64,000 nucleotides of DNA from Theristus sp. LFF4_11 (taxonomy: Eukaryota > Nematoda > Chromadorea > Monhysterida > Xyalidae). Shown here piece by piece: positions 1-12,714 of this stretch (position 1 is the stretch's first letter; the number at the start of each line of letters is the position of its first letter). The notes below the pieces were generated by a model. The model saw nothing but the letters and a program-made list of their open reading frames with translations. It made no database searches and was not told the origin of the DNA. A program made the translations under genes and the position numbers. The stretch covers positions 62,001 through 126,000 of the forward strand of contig JASANC010005482.1 of NCBI GenBank assembly GCA_030248135.1, given 5' to 3'.

Positions 1-2105
1 AATAGCGCATCACATAAAAAAAACTATAACAGTAACCGTACATATTATATTAAAAAAAAAATAAAACCTTACTGACGCAAAAATAATGTTCGTTGCCCAT
101 TGGAGGTGTTTGCCGCCATAGTTGATGACGGGCCACTGCGGCCGCGGGCGCACACCAAACTGACGGAAGCAGTTGTCCGAGTACTCGGACATCACGAACG
201 GGCGTGGCTCAAACATGTCGATGTCGCCGCCGGCCTGGCAGTTCGGCAGCAGCTGGTCGGTGCACGTCTAGCAACGGGAACATGGAACTTTGAAAACAAA
301 AAAACACAAAGCAGCATGATGTTAGCAATATGCTAAATGGACGTCCTCAAACGCTTTGTGCAACCTGGAACGGCCATGCTCCCCAGTCGTCGCTGTTCGC
401 CTTGTCCGAGAAACACTTCAGCGTTCCGGTGTAGTTGTAGTAAGTGTTCGAGGCACATTGCAATCCGGCCACCAGTTGCTCATCGGATGAGTTTGATGCG
501 GCGTTGAAACACTGACACGCGACCTGTGCAGTTGTTATTGGTCGAAAATTGGAGCACAAAACTTTACTACAACAACAACATGATGACTGTTGTTGAACAG
601 CAGTTGTCACCTCAAATAAGGATGGCATATGAGAACAGAATTAGATGGTCAGACCTGAACAGGATATTTTGGCATTGGCTTAACGAAGACGGTGGGGTAG
701 GGATAGTTGAACATGGCAAGATTGCCAAACGCAGCGCCGGCCAAATCGATCAATGTTGTCGCGTGGTCCGCGCTGCTCAGCTTTGCCGTCGGACACAGTT
801 GGAAGAGATTGTTCAGATAGTGACGTCCTTGTTCTGCAGCACAGGAACGCGATTGATTGGGCAAACGGAAAAGCACGCTGTTGTCTAGTTCAATGTAAAC
901 TGGCGAATAAACGTGAAAAAGTGGCAATGGAATTGTTAATTTTGTTAAAAAAAGTTTTGTTTCGGTACCGGTTTCAGCGAGTCGTCTCAAAGCAGCCCAC
1001 GAAGACGCAATGTATTTGTCGCAGTCTGGCCCCGACCGAGCGAATGTCTTCGTTGTGGTCGCTGCGTATGAGTAACAAGGCGCCAAACCCTGGAACTGCC
1101 ATACTGGCCCTGAGGACGAGTAAGCTCTGAAATCGTAAAAGCTTGTTTTAAGGGGTACCCCATACTACACTCCTTCAAATGCAGAAATCCTTAAATCTAT
1201 CGAGAAGTATCATATTGCCATGGTTGTTGACCCTTCAGCAGCCCATCAATGTTGGAACGGTTATATCTCACTGGCTTCAGTTTAGTTTAGTTCAGTTTTA
1301 TTTAGCACTTGCAAGGTAACACAGAGTTACAGTTACAGTCCAACCAAAGTTGGGTATAACTGCCATTGAGTCCAACCAAGTGCACCGACCCAACGACCAC
1401 GTGCGGGTATTTGAGGCGCATCCAGGCCGCGAGCATGGCGCCGTAGCTGCCGCCCATCGCCACCACGGGGCTGCTCGCAGCGCCCGTCGTGTTCGCCTTC
1501 AGCCACGTGACCAACTGCGCAAAGTCGGCCAACGCCTGCGTGGAGCTGAGGTGGCCGAGGTTGGCGAGGTTCGCGTTGGTCTGCTCCGCGAACGGCAGCG
1601 ACTTGCCGTAGTAACGGTGCTCGATGAATACAAGCATCGCGTTGTATTCGGGCGCCAGGTCCCACATGAAACCCTGCGCTGTTGAAGATGGCTTCAATTT
1701 GCGAGCTCTGGTATTAATAAGTGACGACAAAAAACATTCTGATGGTCAATCTCTGCAAAAACACTTTCGTTAATCTTCGTGATTCACAAATTCTGCCCTT
1801 ATCCATCCGATCGCCACACCCACCGAATTGTTCGCAAACGACTCAATGCGCAGCTCATTGCCGGTGTACAGAAATATTGGGCCAGAATTGGTTGCATCCC
1901 AATAGTCCGTGTTGATCAGGTAGCGCAGTCGAAACGTTCGATTGTCGACCGACGAAAAGTGATCAATCGGCATGCCATCGTACCATTTTTCTTGCCACTT
2001 ATAAGCGAAATATTCATTTTCGGACGGGCTAGTGCCAACTACTGCGTTTCTGAGGGAAACTAATCCTACAGCTAAAACCGCAAGAACTACTGAAGTTTGT
2101 GTCAT
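1..2105 (-). CDS. S28 serine carboxypeptidase (PRCP/DPP7-like), first of tandem pair, 3' end missing
   Basis: Lysosomal or secreted serine peptidase of family S28, which removes residues next to proline. Exons in transcript order: 2105-1824, 1673-1390, 1126-969, 833-655, 523-365, and 267 to about 77; phases agree at every junction. It starts at the Met at 2105, followed by a hydrophobic signal peptide (MTQTSVVLAVLAVGLVSL). Exon 2 holds the nucleophile motif GGSYGAMLAAW and the family block EHRYYGKSLPF. Exon 6 holds the NIIF block that precedes the catalytic Asp. The exon with the Asp (SNGxxDPWSGGG) and the His lies beyond the left edge, so the gene is incomplete here. The last donor is ambiguous: GTCAGT after 77 keeps the phase of the neighbouring paralogue, while GTAAGG after 73 would give phase 0. 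Exons 2 and 4 have exactly the lengths of those in the gene at 2791-6206, so this is a tandem duplicate. PRCP and DPP7 activity cannot be told apart from this. Confidence 0.9.
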
Positions 2106-2790
2106 TTTGGCAAAATGGGCTATTAGCTTTTTTGCCGCTAACTACAATGTGTGATTGTTATCAATAGGGTGAAAACAATGCATCTCTTATCAACTTTTTT
2201 GTTTTCGAGCAAGAAAATCAGAATCATTTCTGCTGACAACACAGCAAGCACCACACTTAGTAACACTGATTAAAAGAAAATCAACAAAGTAACGATAGAG
2301 GTAACACACCCGAATTGGATTCAGCAATCTGAAACCGTTAGAAAACAAAATCATATTTTCCATTATTATTATTATTATTTTTAATACAAAAATGTGCAAC
2401 AGAATAATGGCAAGTAAGTCTGATCCGAGGCAATAAACTGAAATAATGGCAAGTAAGTCTGATCCGAGGCAATAAACTGAGTCAACAACAGTAACACCGT
2501 CTAAAAATCGAGGCAAGTTCGGTAAAAATCAAATAAAGCATAACCCGCCGTGGACAAAATAAATCCAATTTAAAAACAGCACCTGAAAGAAAATGCAAGT
2601 AATGACATATAAAAATTGCACCTTAAAAAACGTAAATGTTGATTGCACGTCAGTGGGATGAGGATGAAAAGATGTGTAAAAAAGCAACAAAGCAACAAAT
2701 GATGATCGATACGTAAAGCACTTCTTTCCACATACAAAAAGGAGAAACGAGCACAAACCAACAAAACATGGCACAATTGTGGACAGCTCT
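2106..2790. other. Spacer between the two S28 genes
   Basis: AT-rich spacer holding the presumed promoter of the first S28 gene and the 3' region of the second. I see no exon in it. The one clear structure is a 39-bp tandem duplication at 2402-2479. Confidence 0.6.
2402..2479. repeat. 39-bp tandem duplication
   Basis: Two nearly identical 39-bp units in direct order, each containing AATGGCAAGTAAGTCTGATC and ending in GGCAATAAACTG. A recent local duplication in a spacer, with no coding meaning seen. Confidence 0.9.
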
Positions 2791-5700
2791 TTACCATTCT
2801 TCAATTTCCAGTGACTGGTTGCGCAACTTTTTCTGTATCCAGTTTTCCTGTCGTTGTCTGTTGTCGGCGTCATGTATCCACTTTCTGATGATCTTCATCT
2901 CCTTGTTCCTAACATCAATGATCTCCTGGGTGTCATTCAGCGCTCCACCCCGCAGGTCGTAGTGATGGGCTCCGTCGACAATTTTGATGATGTGCAAAGT
3001 TGGGTGCGGAAACGGCAGCGACAACACACCACCGCCAGACCACGGATCCAGGTGACCGTTGCTGAAAATCAACCGCTCACTTTCTTCAACTTGTTTGCGC
3101 TATTCAGCTGTTTGCTGTTTCATGTAGTCCATCAGCGAACAGCATTCAAATTACAATTTGTTTGTTGTGTTTACAATACGTAATTTGTTGTGTGCTAGAG
3201 AAGCCAATAAGTCAGACGAACGAGAAAAAATTGGAGAAAGTGATTTTAGATCCAGGAAGACTTTAAGGAACACGATGCATAATCATGAAAAGTTCAATCT
3301 GTTTGCTTGCTGATTTGCTCAATTTGTTCATTCCGTGGATGACCCAATGGACCGAATAACGCTTAAACCACAAAGCAACCTGAATATAATGTTGCTCGCG
3401 TAGCGCAGATGGTCAGCGCCGTAGTTGATGACGGCCCAGTTCGGCTGCTGTTGGACGCCGTACCAATTGGCAGCGCATTCCTGCTCGAATGCTGTCAAAT
3501 TCCATGGCTTCGGCTCGAACATGTCAGTGCCGTTGGCGCAGAATGGCATCACCATTGCTGTGCACGCCTACAGTATTGCGGGCAAAATGTGTTGAGACCA
3601 ACTTTCGTATCATCATATTATGTGGCGTATTATTATCACTACGGTATATACATACTGGTGTTCGTATACAGTATGTTTGTTTAAACCTGCCACTTTTTCA
3701 TAGAATATAAACTAGCGAAAACAGAAAGAATGGAGTTCGGAGTTGCAAGAAAAACATGTTCAGCGACAAATGGGGCATTTGATTTCAACCAAACCCGATA
3801 CATTCTTTCTTCGTACTATTCAAAATTTCGCATGCTCCGAATATCCGCAAAAAAAGGTGACAGGTTCAAGCAAACATACTGTAGTTTTATCACAGTTTAC
3901 TGCTTTCCGCAACATAAATTGAATGGACGGCTGGATGAGACACACATCGAAGTCTGCAGTTCACCTGAAAATCCCAGCCGTTCGTGCCGAGGTCGGGACT
4001 GGTGGCCGCCTTCAAGTCAAAGCACGCCTTCTCGCCAGTGTAGTTCTGGTAGACGCCGATCGCGTTGCGTATGGCTGTCACCAAGCCGACGTCGGTCAAC
4101 CACGGATTCTCGAGATGACGGCACGCTTCCTGGCATTGAACAGTGGCACGTCACTGGGATGGTTTCAGCAAAATGTTCATAGACTTCAGACTTCAGGTAA
4201 TCAAAATTTAACATAAAGTAGGTCTAATTTTCTGTTTCAATTCAGAAAAACGTTCTGTTATAGCGGTGTGTTCACTAACCTTGACCGGATACGCAGGCAC
4301 CGGCGCGAGAAAGTCCGTCTCGATGGGGTAGTCGATCATGGGCAGCTCACTGAGCGCCTCCGTGATCCACTCGATCAACGTGTCCACGTCTGACTCCGCC
4401 TGCAGGTGACTGTTGTCGCAGAGTTTCATTGCTGCGCTGATCGCTTCACGACCGGAGCCTGCAAATGGTCACTTAATTTTGTCATTCGATTTTCGACACG
4501 GTTTTTTTTCTATGATCTTGACACGGCGCATACAAACACACTGGCAAGCGCATGTCACAAAGGCGCTAATAACGGGTACTGGTGCGCGTGTGCTTGTCTA
4601 CTGTGCAACGAACCGAAACAAGATTCACCGATTACAATCACGATCACCAATCACAGCCTAATTTCAGCTGGCACTGACCGGTTTTCGACAGTCGCCGCAG
4701 CGCCGGCCACAACTTTCTGACTGTTTTCGTGCAGTAGAACGTGCCCGAGTTCTCGTAACTGAACGTGCGCGTCACAATCGAGTTGTACACCCAGCACGGC
4801 GTGTAGCCGCTGAACTGCAGAATTGGCGCGGACGCCGCCAGAGCACTGCAAACGGAGAAACACCGAATGAATGCAAACGCAGTTGATGTCATTCAACACG
4901 AGATGCTGGTTGTTTTCGAAATTTACTTCAAATATATCAACAAAACCGTTGTCAAAATACAGCTGCAATATGGATGTTCTGCAAAGGCAAAAAACTTTTG
5001 GAAATCTCCAATAACAACAACCTTTTCATACAGACGCACACTAAATTATAGTCTGTCCGCTGATTGGTTGGTGATCCAAATCACGTAATGCTTTCGGTGC
5101 AGGCATTGCTGTGGGGGTAGAGTCTGTCTTGCACAGAAAGCATGCATCACGTGATCACCAACCAATATGATTGAAAGACTTCCAGTTTAAAAGCTGACGA
5201 TAACAAACAAACTAAGTCAAAACGAACCCCTCAACAATGTGCGGGTATTTGATGCGCATCCAAGCAGCGAGCATGCCACCGTAGCTGCCACCAAACGCGA
5301 CCACGGTGCTCTGTGCAGCGCCTCTGATCGTTGCCTTCAAGTGCGTCAGCAGCACCGCAAAGTCGGCCAGCGCCTGCGTCGACGTCAGATAGCCGAGATT
5401 GTGCAGACTGGCGAACGACTCGTTGCCGAACGGCATCGACTCGCCGTAGTAACGGTGCTCGGCAAACACAACCATCGCATTGAACTCGTATGCGCGATCC
5501 CACATTAGACCCTGCAACATTGAAACCGATTCGCCTAAAATCGGGTCGTTCTGCCATACTTAAAAAATGAAATGCTCAAATTGCGAAATTAATCGTTGGA
5601 ACAACCCATGACCCGCAGAATCTACCTTCACCAGGGAACCAAAGATTAACTGCAACCGGTTGCGCGGTAGTCAAACGCAACCAGACCACACGGTCATGGG

Positions 5701-6206
5701 TAGCCGTGAGACCGCTGGCCTCTGATATCGAGTGCTTCTCATAAACTGAACATCTCAACAATTGTCCGTTTTTCTTGCTCTGCGACTTAACGGACGCACA
5801 GATAAAGCAGTTTCATTCAAAACTGCTAAAAAGAAACTGCTTTAAGATACGACAAATTCACTGTGGCAACTTTCGGTTGCCGCATCCAATATGAAACGAA
5901 TTTCTCTTCGACGTCTGCAGTCGCAAAGAATTATAAAAACGGATAAAACTACCAGTACCGAACCGTGTTATTCGCAAACATCTCGATGTTGCCTTCATTG
6001 CCGCAGTAGAAGAATATTGGCCCTGGCCTCGACCAATAGCCGCCCGGCTGCCAGTTTTCAGTGTTGAGCAGATAGCGCAGTGCAAACGTGCGTTCGTCGG
6101 CAAACGCGAAATGGTCGACGCTCATGTTCGTGTACCACAGCTCCCGCCATTCGTAGCCGTGAACAGGCGCGATTACGAGCGAAGCAAACGTCAACCAGAC
6201 CAACAT
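2791..6206 (-). CDS. S28 serine carboxypeptidase (PRCP/DPP7-like), complete
   Basis: Complete family S28 peptidase, predicted 498 residues, the usual size for PRCP. Exons: 6206-5964, 5511-5228, 4845-4679, 4458-4280, 4129-3965, 3567-3380, 3061-2791; intron phases 0,2,1,0,0,2 all agree. The N terminus (MLVWLTFASLVIAPVHG) is a signal peptide. The nucleophile Ser is in GGSYGGMLAAW (exon 2), the Asp in SNGHLDPWSGGG and the His in DGAHHYDLRG (both exon 7), so the Ser-Asp-His triad is intact. PRCP-type blocks such as SAPILQF, VMPFCANG and EHRYYGESMPF are present. NNT-type N-glycosylation sites suggest a lysosomal or secreted enzyme. Two introns hold small inverted-repeat elements (3684-3866 and about 5045-5190). 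The sister gene lies directly downstream on the same strand. Whether the enzyme is a Pro-X carboxypeptidase or a dipeptidyl peptidase is not decided by sequence here. Confidence 0.93.
3684..3866. mobile_element. Small inverted-repeat element (MITE family F) in S28 intron
   Basis: 183-bp element lying in an S28 intron. Its ends are inverted copies of AACCTGTCACTTTTT (here AACCTGCCAC at the left and GGTGACAGGTT at the right). A second copy with better-kept ends is at 61500-61665 in an intron of the transporter gene. No coding capacity. Confidence 0.7.
5045..5190. mobile_element. Hairpin element (MITE family E) in S28 intron
   Basis: Inverted repeat of roughly 50-bp arms: GATTGGTTGGTGAT on the left answers ATCACCAACCAAT on the right, with inner arms around ATCACGTAATGC and GCATGCATCACGTGAT. 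A related and longer hairpin occurs at about 10450-10735 in the CD36 gene. Target duplication not resolved. Confidence 0.6.
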
Positions 6207-7092
6207 CGTGGCACCTCGGCTGCAGGCCTGCGTTTGATTTGGTTTGGCAAACTATCAAAATTCTTGGGTTTATTTCAGGTGAATTGACACGGAAGTTTTG
6301 AAAAAGCAATCAGCTAAAGTGAAACACCAAAGGCACGCCAATTGCAGATAACTATACTAGACTTTTTGTTTATGGTTATTTTTCTTGCAGTCAATACAGA
6401 TAAGAAACGTGCTAAAACAGTAAACACCCGGGCGTTTCTATCCCATTATTTGCATCGAACATCGGACTCCGAAATCCCAAAAGTATATTTGCCGCTTTTT
6501 ATGCACATTAACCTATCAACATAACCAATATCCATCAATTTTTTTTTGATACAACCACATTTTGGGCGAAACAACAGAAATAAAACAGTTTATCATTTTT
6601 CAAAATTTACAAGCTGTTGAAACAACAATTCAGGCATTATAAGTTTGCAGAAAGGCAAGGTATCTACGCGCAAACAATTGAAAATTTGAAGAAAACACTT
6701 GAAATACGATATATCACAACAATCACACCCGTACGAAAGTTGAAAAAGGACGATCTCAAAAAGTGGATAATAAGCAGAGGGGAAAGAAAAAAAACGTTAC
6801 CAACTTTACCACTACTATGGTGACCACAACTGTGGTCCACAACTAAAATGAAGCACCCAAACGAATGACAATGTTGCGTGAAATCAGTAGTCAGTGTAAC
6901 ATGAAAGGTATAAACAAGTTTATAACAAAGACAAAATAAGGAAAAATGAAGAACAAAGCTGACGCTGAGCAGAAAACAGAAGAAAAATGCGTCCAGTTGA
7001 CATAAAATGTAAATCAAACAAATAAATCAGAAATAAAAACAAGAGCACGAGAAGACCGAAAATGTGAAGAAGCAGACCGAACAAAAAACACA
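6207..7092. other. Spacer upstream of S28 gene 2 and downstream of the CD36 gene
   Basis: About 0.9 kb, AT-rich. It should hold the promoter of the S28 gene beginning at 6206 and the 3' end of the CD36-family gene. No exon, RNA gene or repeat family could be supported. Confidence 0.5.
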
Positions 7093-10000
7093 TCACGCAA
7101 CAATCGGCTGTTGAACGTTTGCCAGAGCCGGATTATCGGAACCGCCATGCGAATCCACTGGATCTTCTCTCAACGGATCAGCGTCGTCAGCCACATTTTG
7201 CGAGGCCGTGTGCTGCGAAAAAAATTACATTGCCTTTTTACTGTCAACGTCGCGTTTCGTAGGAAAGCGCCGACACCGACCAGGCTCAATTTTGGTTGCG
7301 ATATAAGGTGTGCCCAGTGCACTTCCTGCGCAATCATTTGTTTGTATTTATATTTTTGATAAAGACAGTGTTGTTGTGTATTCCTATTCCTACATACACT
7401 TTGCACGGTGGCTCCTTTTGCGCAACACCTGAATAATCGCACGAGCCAACTCAGTGCAATCCCACTACGAAGCAAGATGGCACAGCATTTCATTTTTGCC
7501 GCATTTACCCGTTCATAAATGATCACCAGCAGTCCAACCAGCCCGGTGCACAGCAGGAACGCGCCGACACCAGCGAGAGCGTAGCAGATGATTCTGCCGA
7601 TCGTCATCGTCTTCACGAGATCGTTGTACAACTGGTCACGTGTTGCCGCGTCGATGTGCGCCGTTTCGTTCAGCCACAAAACTGGCACGATCACACTTTT
7701 CACTCGATCGAGATAACTGACAGGGGAAAACGCAGAATTTTTGTGCTGACAGCAACTCAAATGCAAATTGAAAACACTATTCGGTTGGCCCAACTGAAGA
7801 GAGATGGCTCCCTAATAATTATGCATCGCCAAGAGTCTGAAAATAAAAAAACGCACGGAAAATCTTCGTAATTCGGCATTTTAACGCTGATCATAATGCG
7901 ACGTGTGGCACGCAACAGGACACCGGTTGTCTTGAAAAAAATTGTGTGATTTCTAAGTTTTCTGTCAAGAAATCGAAAACTTCAAAGGTGATCACGACTG
8001 CGCCGAACCGGTTCCAGTTCAATGATGGTTGTGTGACGGTCGACACTCGGCTGCAGGCCATTCACGGAGTCAATCACGTCTGCAGTGCTGTTCAGGAAAT
8101 GAGGCAACGATGCGACTATTGGTGGATTGCCTGAATGCAGTTGCGCCGGTCAATGAATGATTGCTATTGTTGGTTACGCTCGTGTTGCACAGGTCTTCAG
8201 TCAGCATTGAAAACGTCAGCGAACCACTTTCAATTTCTGTTCACGAACACTAACCCGGCTGACAGCGACTGATATCCAACAGTCCTCTCGGCAGGCAGCC
8301 ACCGGCCTTCTGCGACGGATAAAAGCCGCCGTCGTTTGGATTGCAGAAACCGCGGTTCTCGTACAGCGCCGGGTCAAACACGGACACGGGCAACTTGAAA
8401 CGGAGACCCGGCAAGTCGTAGGCGGTGATCGAACCGACCGGCTCAATGAACAACGAGCTGCAGACAATTCACAAATACCAGCAAACACGCACAATGCAGA
8501 GTGGTGCAAAATGAAAGTCGCGCACGGCAACTGGACTGCTGCACACACCGGCAAATCTGCGAGATGAACATGCGCGGGTAAACGTGGTCGTCGAGGAACG
8601 GGCGGTAGATTGTGCCGTCTGAAACAACATCACATTATCATAGGAATTCTGAAAACATTTTTGTTGCGTTCTGCAGCAATCCACCCGAAACACACCAGTG
8701 CCATTGATAGCACGCGCCATGGTGTCGCCCCACCAAGACGCCGGCAGCATCGTCATGTTCTTCCACTCGAGTATTTCTCCCAGATCATCCAAATTCTCTT
8801 GACCAACCCCCGTCACAATTTTGTACAGCCCATCGTCCGTGTTGTTTTGCTGCAAGAATTATCAAAGCAACCATTATCGCAAAACGTGCTTGTGTGTCTC
8901 TGCGAATGAAGCGACGCTGTGCAACCGTAAAACAACAGCAGCACGCAGCAGTGTGTGCTTGTTGTGATGCAATGCTTAGATTATCAACAAAATAGTGGTG
9001 CTCTGTTGTATAGTTTGTGACGCCAGCCGATGGTTAACAGTCAGCTCAGCTCCACCGACCGATTCATTGCAAACTGACATTAAAAACAAGCAGCAGCTCG
9101 TCAAATGTTCAAGATAAATTGGGTGGGACGTGGGAGTGGGAGGACAGTTGCCGAGTGACTCACGCACCACTGTGACTAATTGTGCAGAGTGGCACATTCT
9201 TTCAAGAAGCTCACGAGCAATATGCTAAATAGTTTGCAGTGTATTATGCAATGAAAAATAATCATTGAAGTTCACAACAGTGTAAGCTCTGCTGTTCGAC
9301 AGTGACCTTGAAAAAGACGGCGATTCGCTCTGGAAACGTGTGGTTGCCAAGCAGATGCGCGATCGCTGGGTATTTCTGTATCATATCCAATATCGGATCC
9401 TTGTAGCCTTCGTACAAAAGTTCCCTTACGCTTCGTTGAACGAATAATTTCTCCTTGAATATAGTTCTCAGAGCTACATCAATGATCGGGCGTTCCAGTG
9501 GTGGAATATTTTGCTTCTTCATCATGTCAACGATCGACTGCAAATTAAGATAGACGATTATTGCACTATACGAAAGCGACAAAAACAACAGTTTTTTTTG
9601 AACTCTTCGGCTTTTGGCAACCACATTTAGGGGCTGGTTTTATAAGAGCTCAGTGGTCCAATAGCGCTACACCACTAGGCCCCAGAATGAACTCATGCGC
9701 CCTCCACACTTTCGGTTTTCACGCGACCTGTTGCACCAATGTCTGCTCTTATACGTGATGTGGGGAAACAATTGAATTGTCTCGTAAATTTCTTATAAAT
9801 ATAACTCTACTAGACTATAACTCAAATAAAACTGGCACCTTTTCAACCCCCATATAACTTCTAAAACAGGGGTTTATAGAAGTGGTTTCTCGGGCTCTGT
9901 GCGAACACGCGAGTTTTCATACAAAATATTCTTTGATCAGAGTGGATTCGGAGTTTTGACATTTACTGTAACTTTGCGTTCATTTGTTGTAAACAAGGTT

Positions 10001-11072
10001 GTGAACTTCACGAAACATGGTTTAAAATTGGAAGATAATTAGAAACCAATTTTAAAGCCGTTTTCGTGAAACACTCAACTGATAAAATCAGTTTTCATAG
10101 CTTGTGACACATAATACAACAGCACACACCAGCAGCAAGATGTTCGGAATCGTGATCATTGAGTCGGGGGTACAATCGGGGCATGATATGTTTGCGTTGA
10201 ACCAATACGTTTTACGGTTGCGAAATATCACATTCGCATGATCGTCGCTGAACTTGATGTCGTATTTTTTGTCGACTTCTCTGCAGTGGTAGATGTTCCG
10301 TGATGATACAAAAAATAACAATGGTACGGTTTCACAATATCAATTTTTAGAAACTCGATTCCAAAATCATGCAAGGTGCCACTCAATTAGCTCACTAGCT
10401 TTGAATGCTGCAATGGCAATCCAAATTAGTTGCGCATAAAAATGGCTTTTACCGTCGAACTCTAAATTATAGGCAATCAGCTTATTCGTTGGTTATCATG
10501 TGCTGCGTAAAGTCTAACTCAGTCACATATCTAATTAGCTGACTGGTTGTTGCATCACTCTGTGCACGCATTGCTGTGGAAGCGAAATATGGTTCTATCA
10601 CATGATCACCATCCAATCATCTGATTAAGAGTGAGACTGTACTTTCTGTGCAGGACAGACTCCTCTCCCCAGCAATGCCTGCACAGAAAGCATGCATCAG
10701 CATCACGTGATCACCAACCAATCCCTCAATGACTTGGAGTTCGATTGCATAAGAAAATATCGAACGATTAACAATCGTACGTGTATCCAAACGGGCCCCG
10801 CTCAATCAAGTTCGGCTTTTCACCGTTCAACTGAACGCTATGCGCGTTGGTGACTTCGAAAAAATAGAAGAGAATTGTGATCGGAAACGGTGGTTCGGCC
10901 CATTTGCTTGTCGTCGACGAGTACGCGCCGTTCGAGTCAACGCTCAGGCGCACTTGCTGAAATGAAGCACATATCGCTGAATCCGATGTAGCACCATGTA
11001 CATGAACACCACAATGAAAAGCAAAACTTCATTCGTTGCGATGTAAACGTTTGAAGAGTCGAGCCGTCGCAT
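7093..11072 (-). CDS. CD36/SCARB/LIMP-2-family scavenger receptor
   Basis: Two-pass membrane glycoprotein of the CD36 family, which binds lipids, lipoproteins or apoptotic cells at the cell surface or in lysosomes. Exons with agreeing phases: 10956-10781, 10280-10130, 9537-9307, 8849-8696, 8618-8549, 8457-8255, 8130-8009, 7930-7857, 7716-7509, 7212-7093. Family blocks in order: WAEPPFPITILFYFFEVTNA, ERGPFGYT, RELLYEGYKDP, NNTDDGLYK, the INGTDG junction, FCNPNDGGFYP, GGCLPRGLLDISRC, LPHFLNSTADV and IVPVLWLNETA, then a C-terminal membrane helix (ALAGVGAFLLCTGLVGLLVI) and a 39-residue acidic tail ending QQPIVA. Cysteines of the extracellular loop are kept. The N terminus is less certain: Met at 11072, a short hydrophobic stretch (VLLFIVVFMYM) and a 38-nt intron (10994-10957) would give about 528 residues, but the true first exon may lie further upstream. 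Small elements sit in two introns. Confidence 0.88.
9625..9705 (-). repeat. Possible tRNA-derived SINE fragment
   Basis: Read on the minus strand this has a polymerase III A-box-like stretch (CCTAGTGGTGTAGCGC) followed by ACCAGCCCCTAAATG. A similar A-box-like start and the same CAGCCCCTAA tail occur on the plus strand at 54008-54150. Short and diverged, so weakly supported. Confidence 0.25.
10450..10735. mobile_element. Hairpin element (MITE family E) in CD36 gene intron
   Basis: Related to the hairpin at 5045-5190. It contains GCACAGAAAGCATGCATCA, ATCACGTGATCACCAACCAA and inverted counterparts such as TTGGTTATCATGTG and CATGATCACCATCCAA. It looks like two partly overlapping copies. No coding capacity. 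Confidence 0.5.
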
Positions 11073-12714
11073 AAAAATGATGCCAGAATGCCAAGCATTT
11101 TTGTATTACAGGAATCCTCTAGTGGAACAGCGATTTGTTTACTAAAGCGAACAGCGCATGTTTCGAACGGAGAACAAGTATTTCCGCTGCAAATTCCAGG
11201 ACTTTTGAATGCCATGCGTTGAGGAGACTATCAATTAATTGACACTTCAAGGTAATACTTAACAACAAGGCCTATACCATCGTGGCGTAACACACTTCGT
11301 AATTGATTTAAGAGACCGTCCGCAAACCGGTGGAACATTTTTGCCCCTAGCCGAAAATCGATTTCGCTCAAATTTGGTATGGAGGTACCCTTAGGTCCAA
11401 CTAAGAAAAAACCGGCCCGCTTTTGGAATGAGACCCTTGTGGTGTGGCGCTAGAGGTCTCCAAAGTAGGGTATTTCGTCGAAAAACGTCATTTTTGGCGT
11501 TTTGAAAAAAAGGTCTTTTAAGGCAACACAAAAGCGTTATCGAATATTGGTGTTAATATGAAAAATGTAGTATTTTGCAAGGGCTTTCACGTGTTGCAAT
11601 TACTTTTTCAAAAAACATGAACTTTTATTTTGGTATAAACAAAAAACCTAAAAAATAAATTTCAAAAATTTCACTTTTTGGCTTTATTGCGTCGGCGTTT
11701 AGTCCGACCCAAAAATTCTCTCCGCTATCTTTTTCGCAATAAAAAATTGGTCTAGAAAACGTTTTAACGAGATGCAAACCGTTCACTCTTTTGAGATTTT
11801 TTTTCGTTGCAATGTTGGTTGAGAAATTTTTTTTGCTAGTATAAGCTCCTATTGCTTTATTAAGTTTATCTAAAAAACGTTTTAACCAATGTGATCTGTG
11901 CCATATATACGTAGTTTTGAACGCTCTTTCACGTGGTTTAATTTGTTATTTTTTTTTTTTTGTTTTAAGATAGGCTTTTTCACAATACCGACCCTCCTTA
12001 GGCACAATTTCAAAAAAGTTTTCAAATTCAGTCAAATTTAAGACCAATCGAACCGCCTTGATGCCCTGAGTTCGAAAATCATATTTTTATCTTAATCCAA
12101 GCTTTCTTTATGCTTCAAAATTGGGAAAAACCTAATTTTCGACCCCCTTGTAGTAAAACTGCTCTAGCTCGCCTCTGCTTGAAGCTATTAACAAAAATCA
12201 AACACCAATCAATTCCCCTTGTATTTGCGCACATTTTTCGCTGTTATACTATAGGTTGAAAATGTTTTTTCATGCTTTGTATTTTTAAAAAACTGCAGAG
12301 GTTGGTGGTTTTTCACGTTTTTCGGTACTTTAGAAACGTTTGTGGGGTATAGTTTCTAGGTAATTCTGAAAGATCTGCAAAAAATGTATATACATGTAAA
12401 ATTTCAGCTTCATAAAGCGTCGCCGGGACTCACACGATACAAAACAAAATGGCTTGTTGCATGCGTTTTTGGTCAATATGCCGCATGCAGGGTGTTTCCT
12501 CCCACCCCCAAATTTTTTGGGGCCACCTCAGGTGCTGCAACCGTGACTAAAAATGGGTTTTCGGGTACGCTGAGTTCAAAAATCTTATTTAGAATTTTGC
12601 CCGACGTTTCTACTGTGCCCTAAACGCGTATGCCATGGGGATCAGGAGGGAAATTTCCTTAAAAATTAAATTTAAATAAAAAGCGCGTCACAAGACACCT
12701 GAAATCCTGTTACA

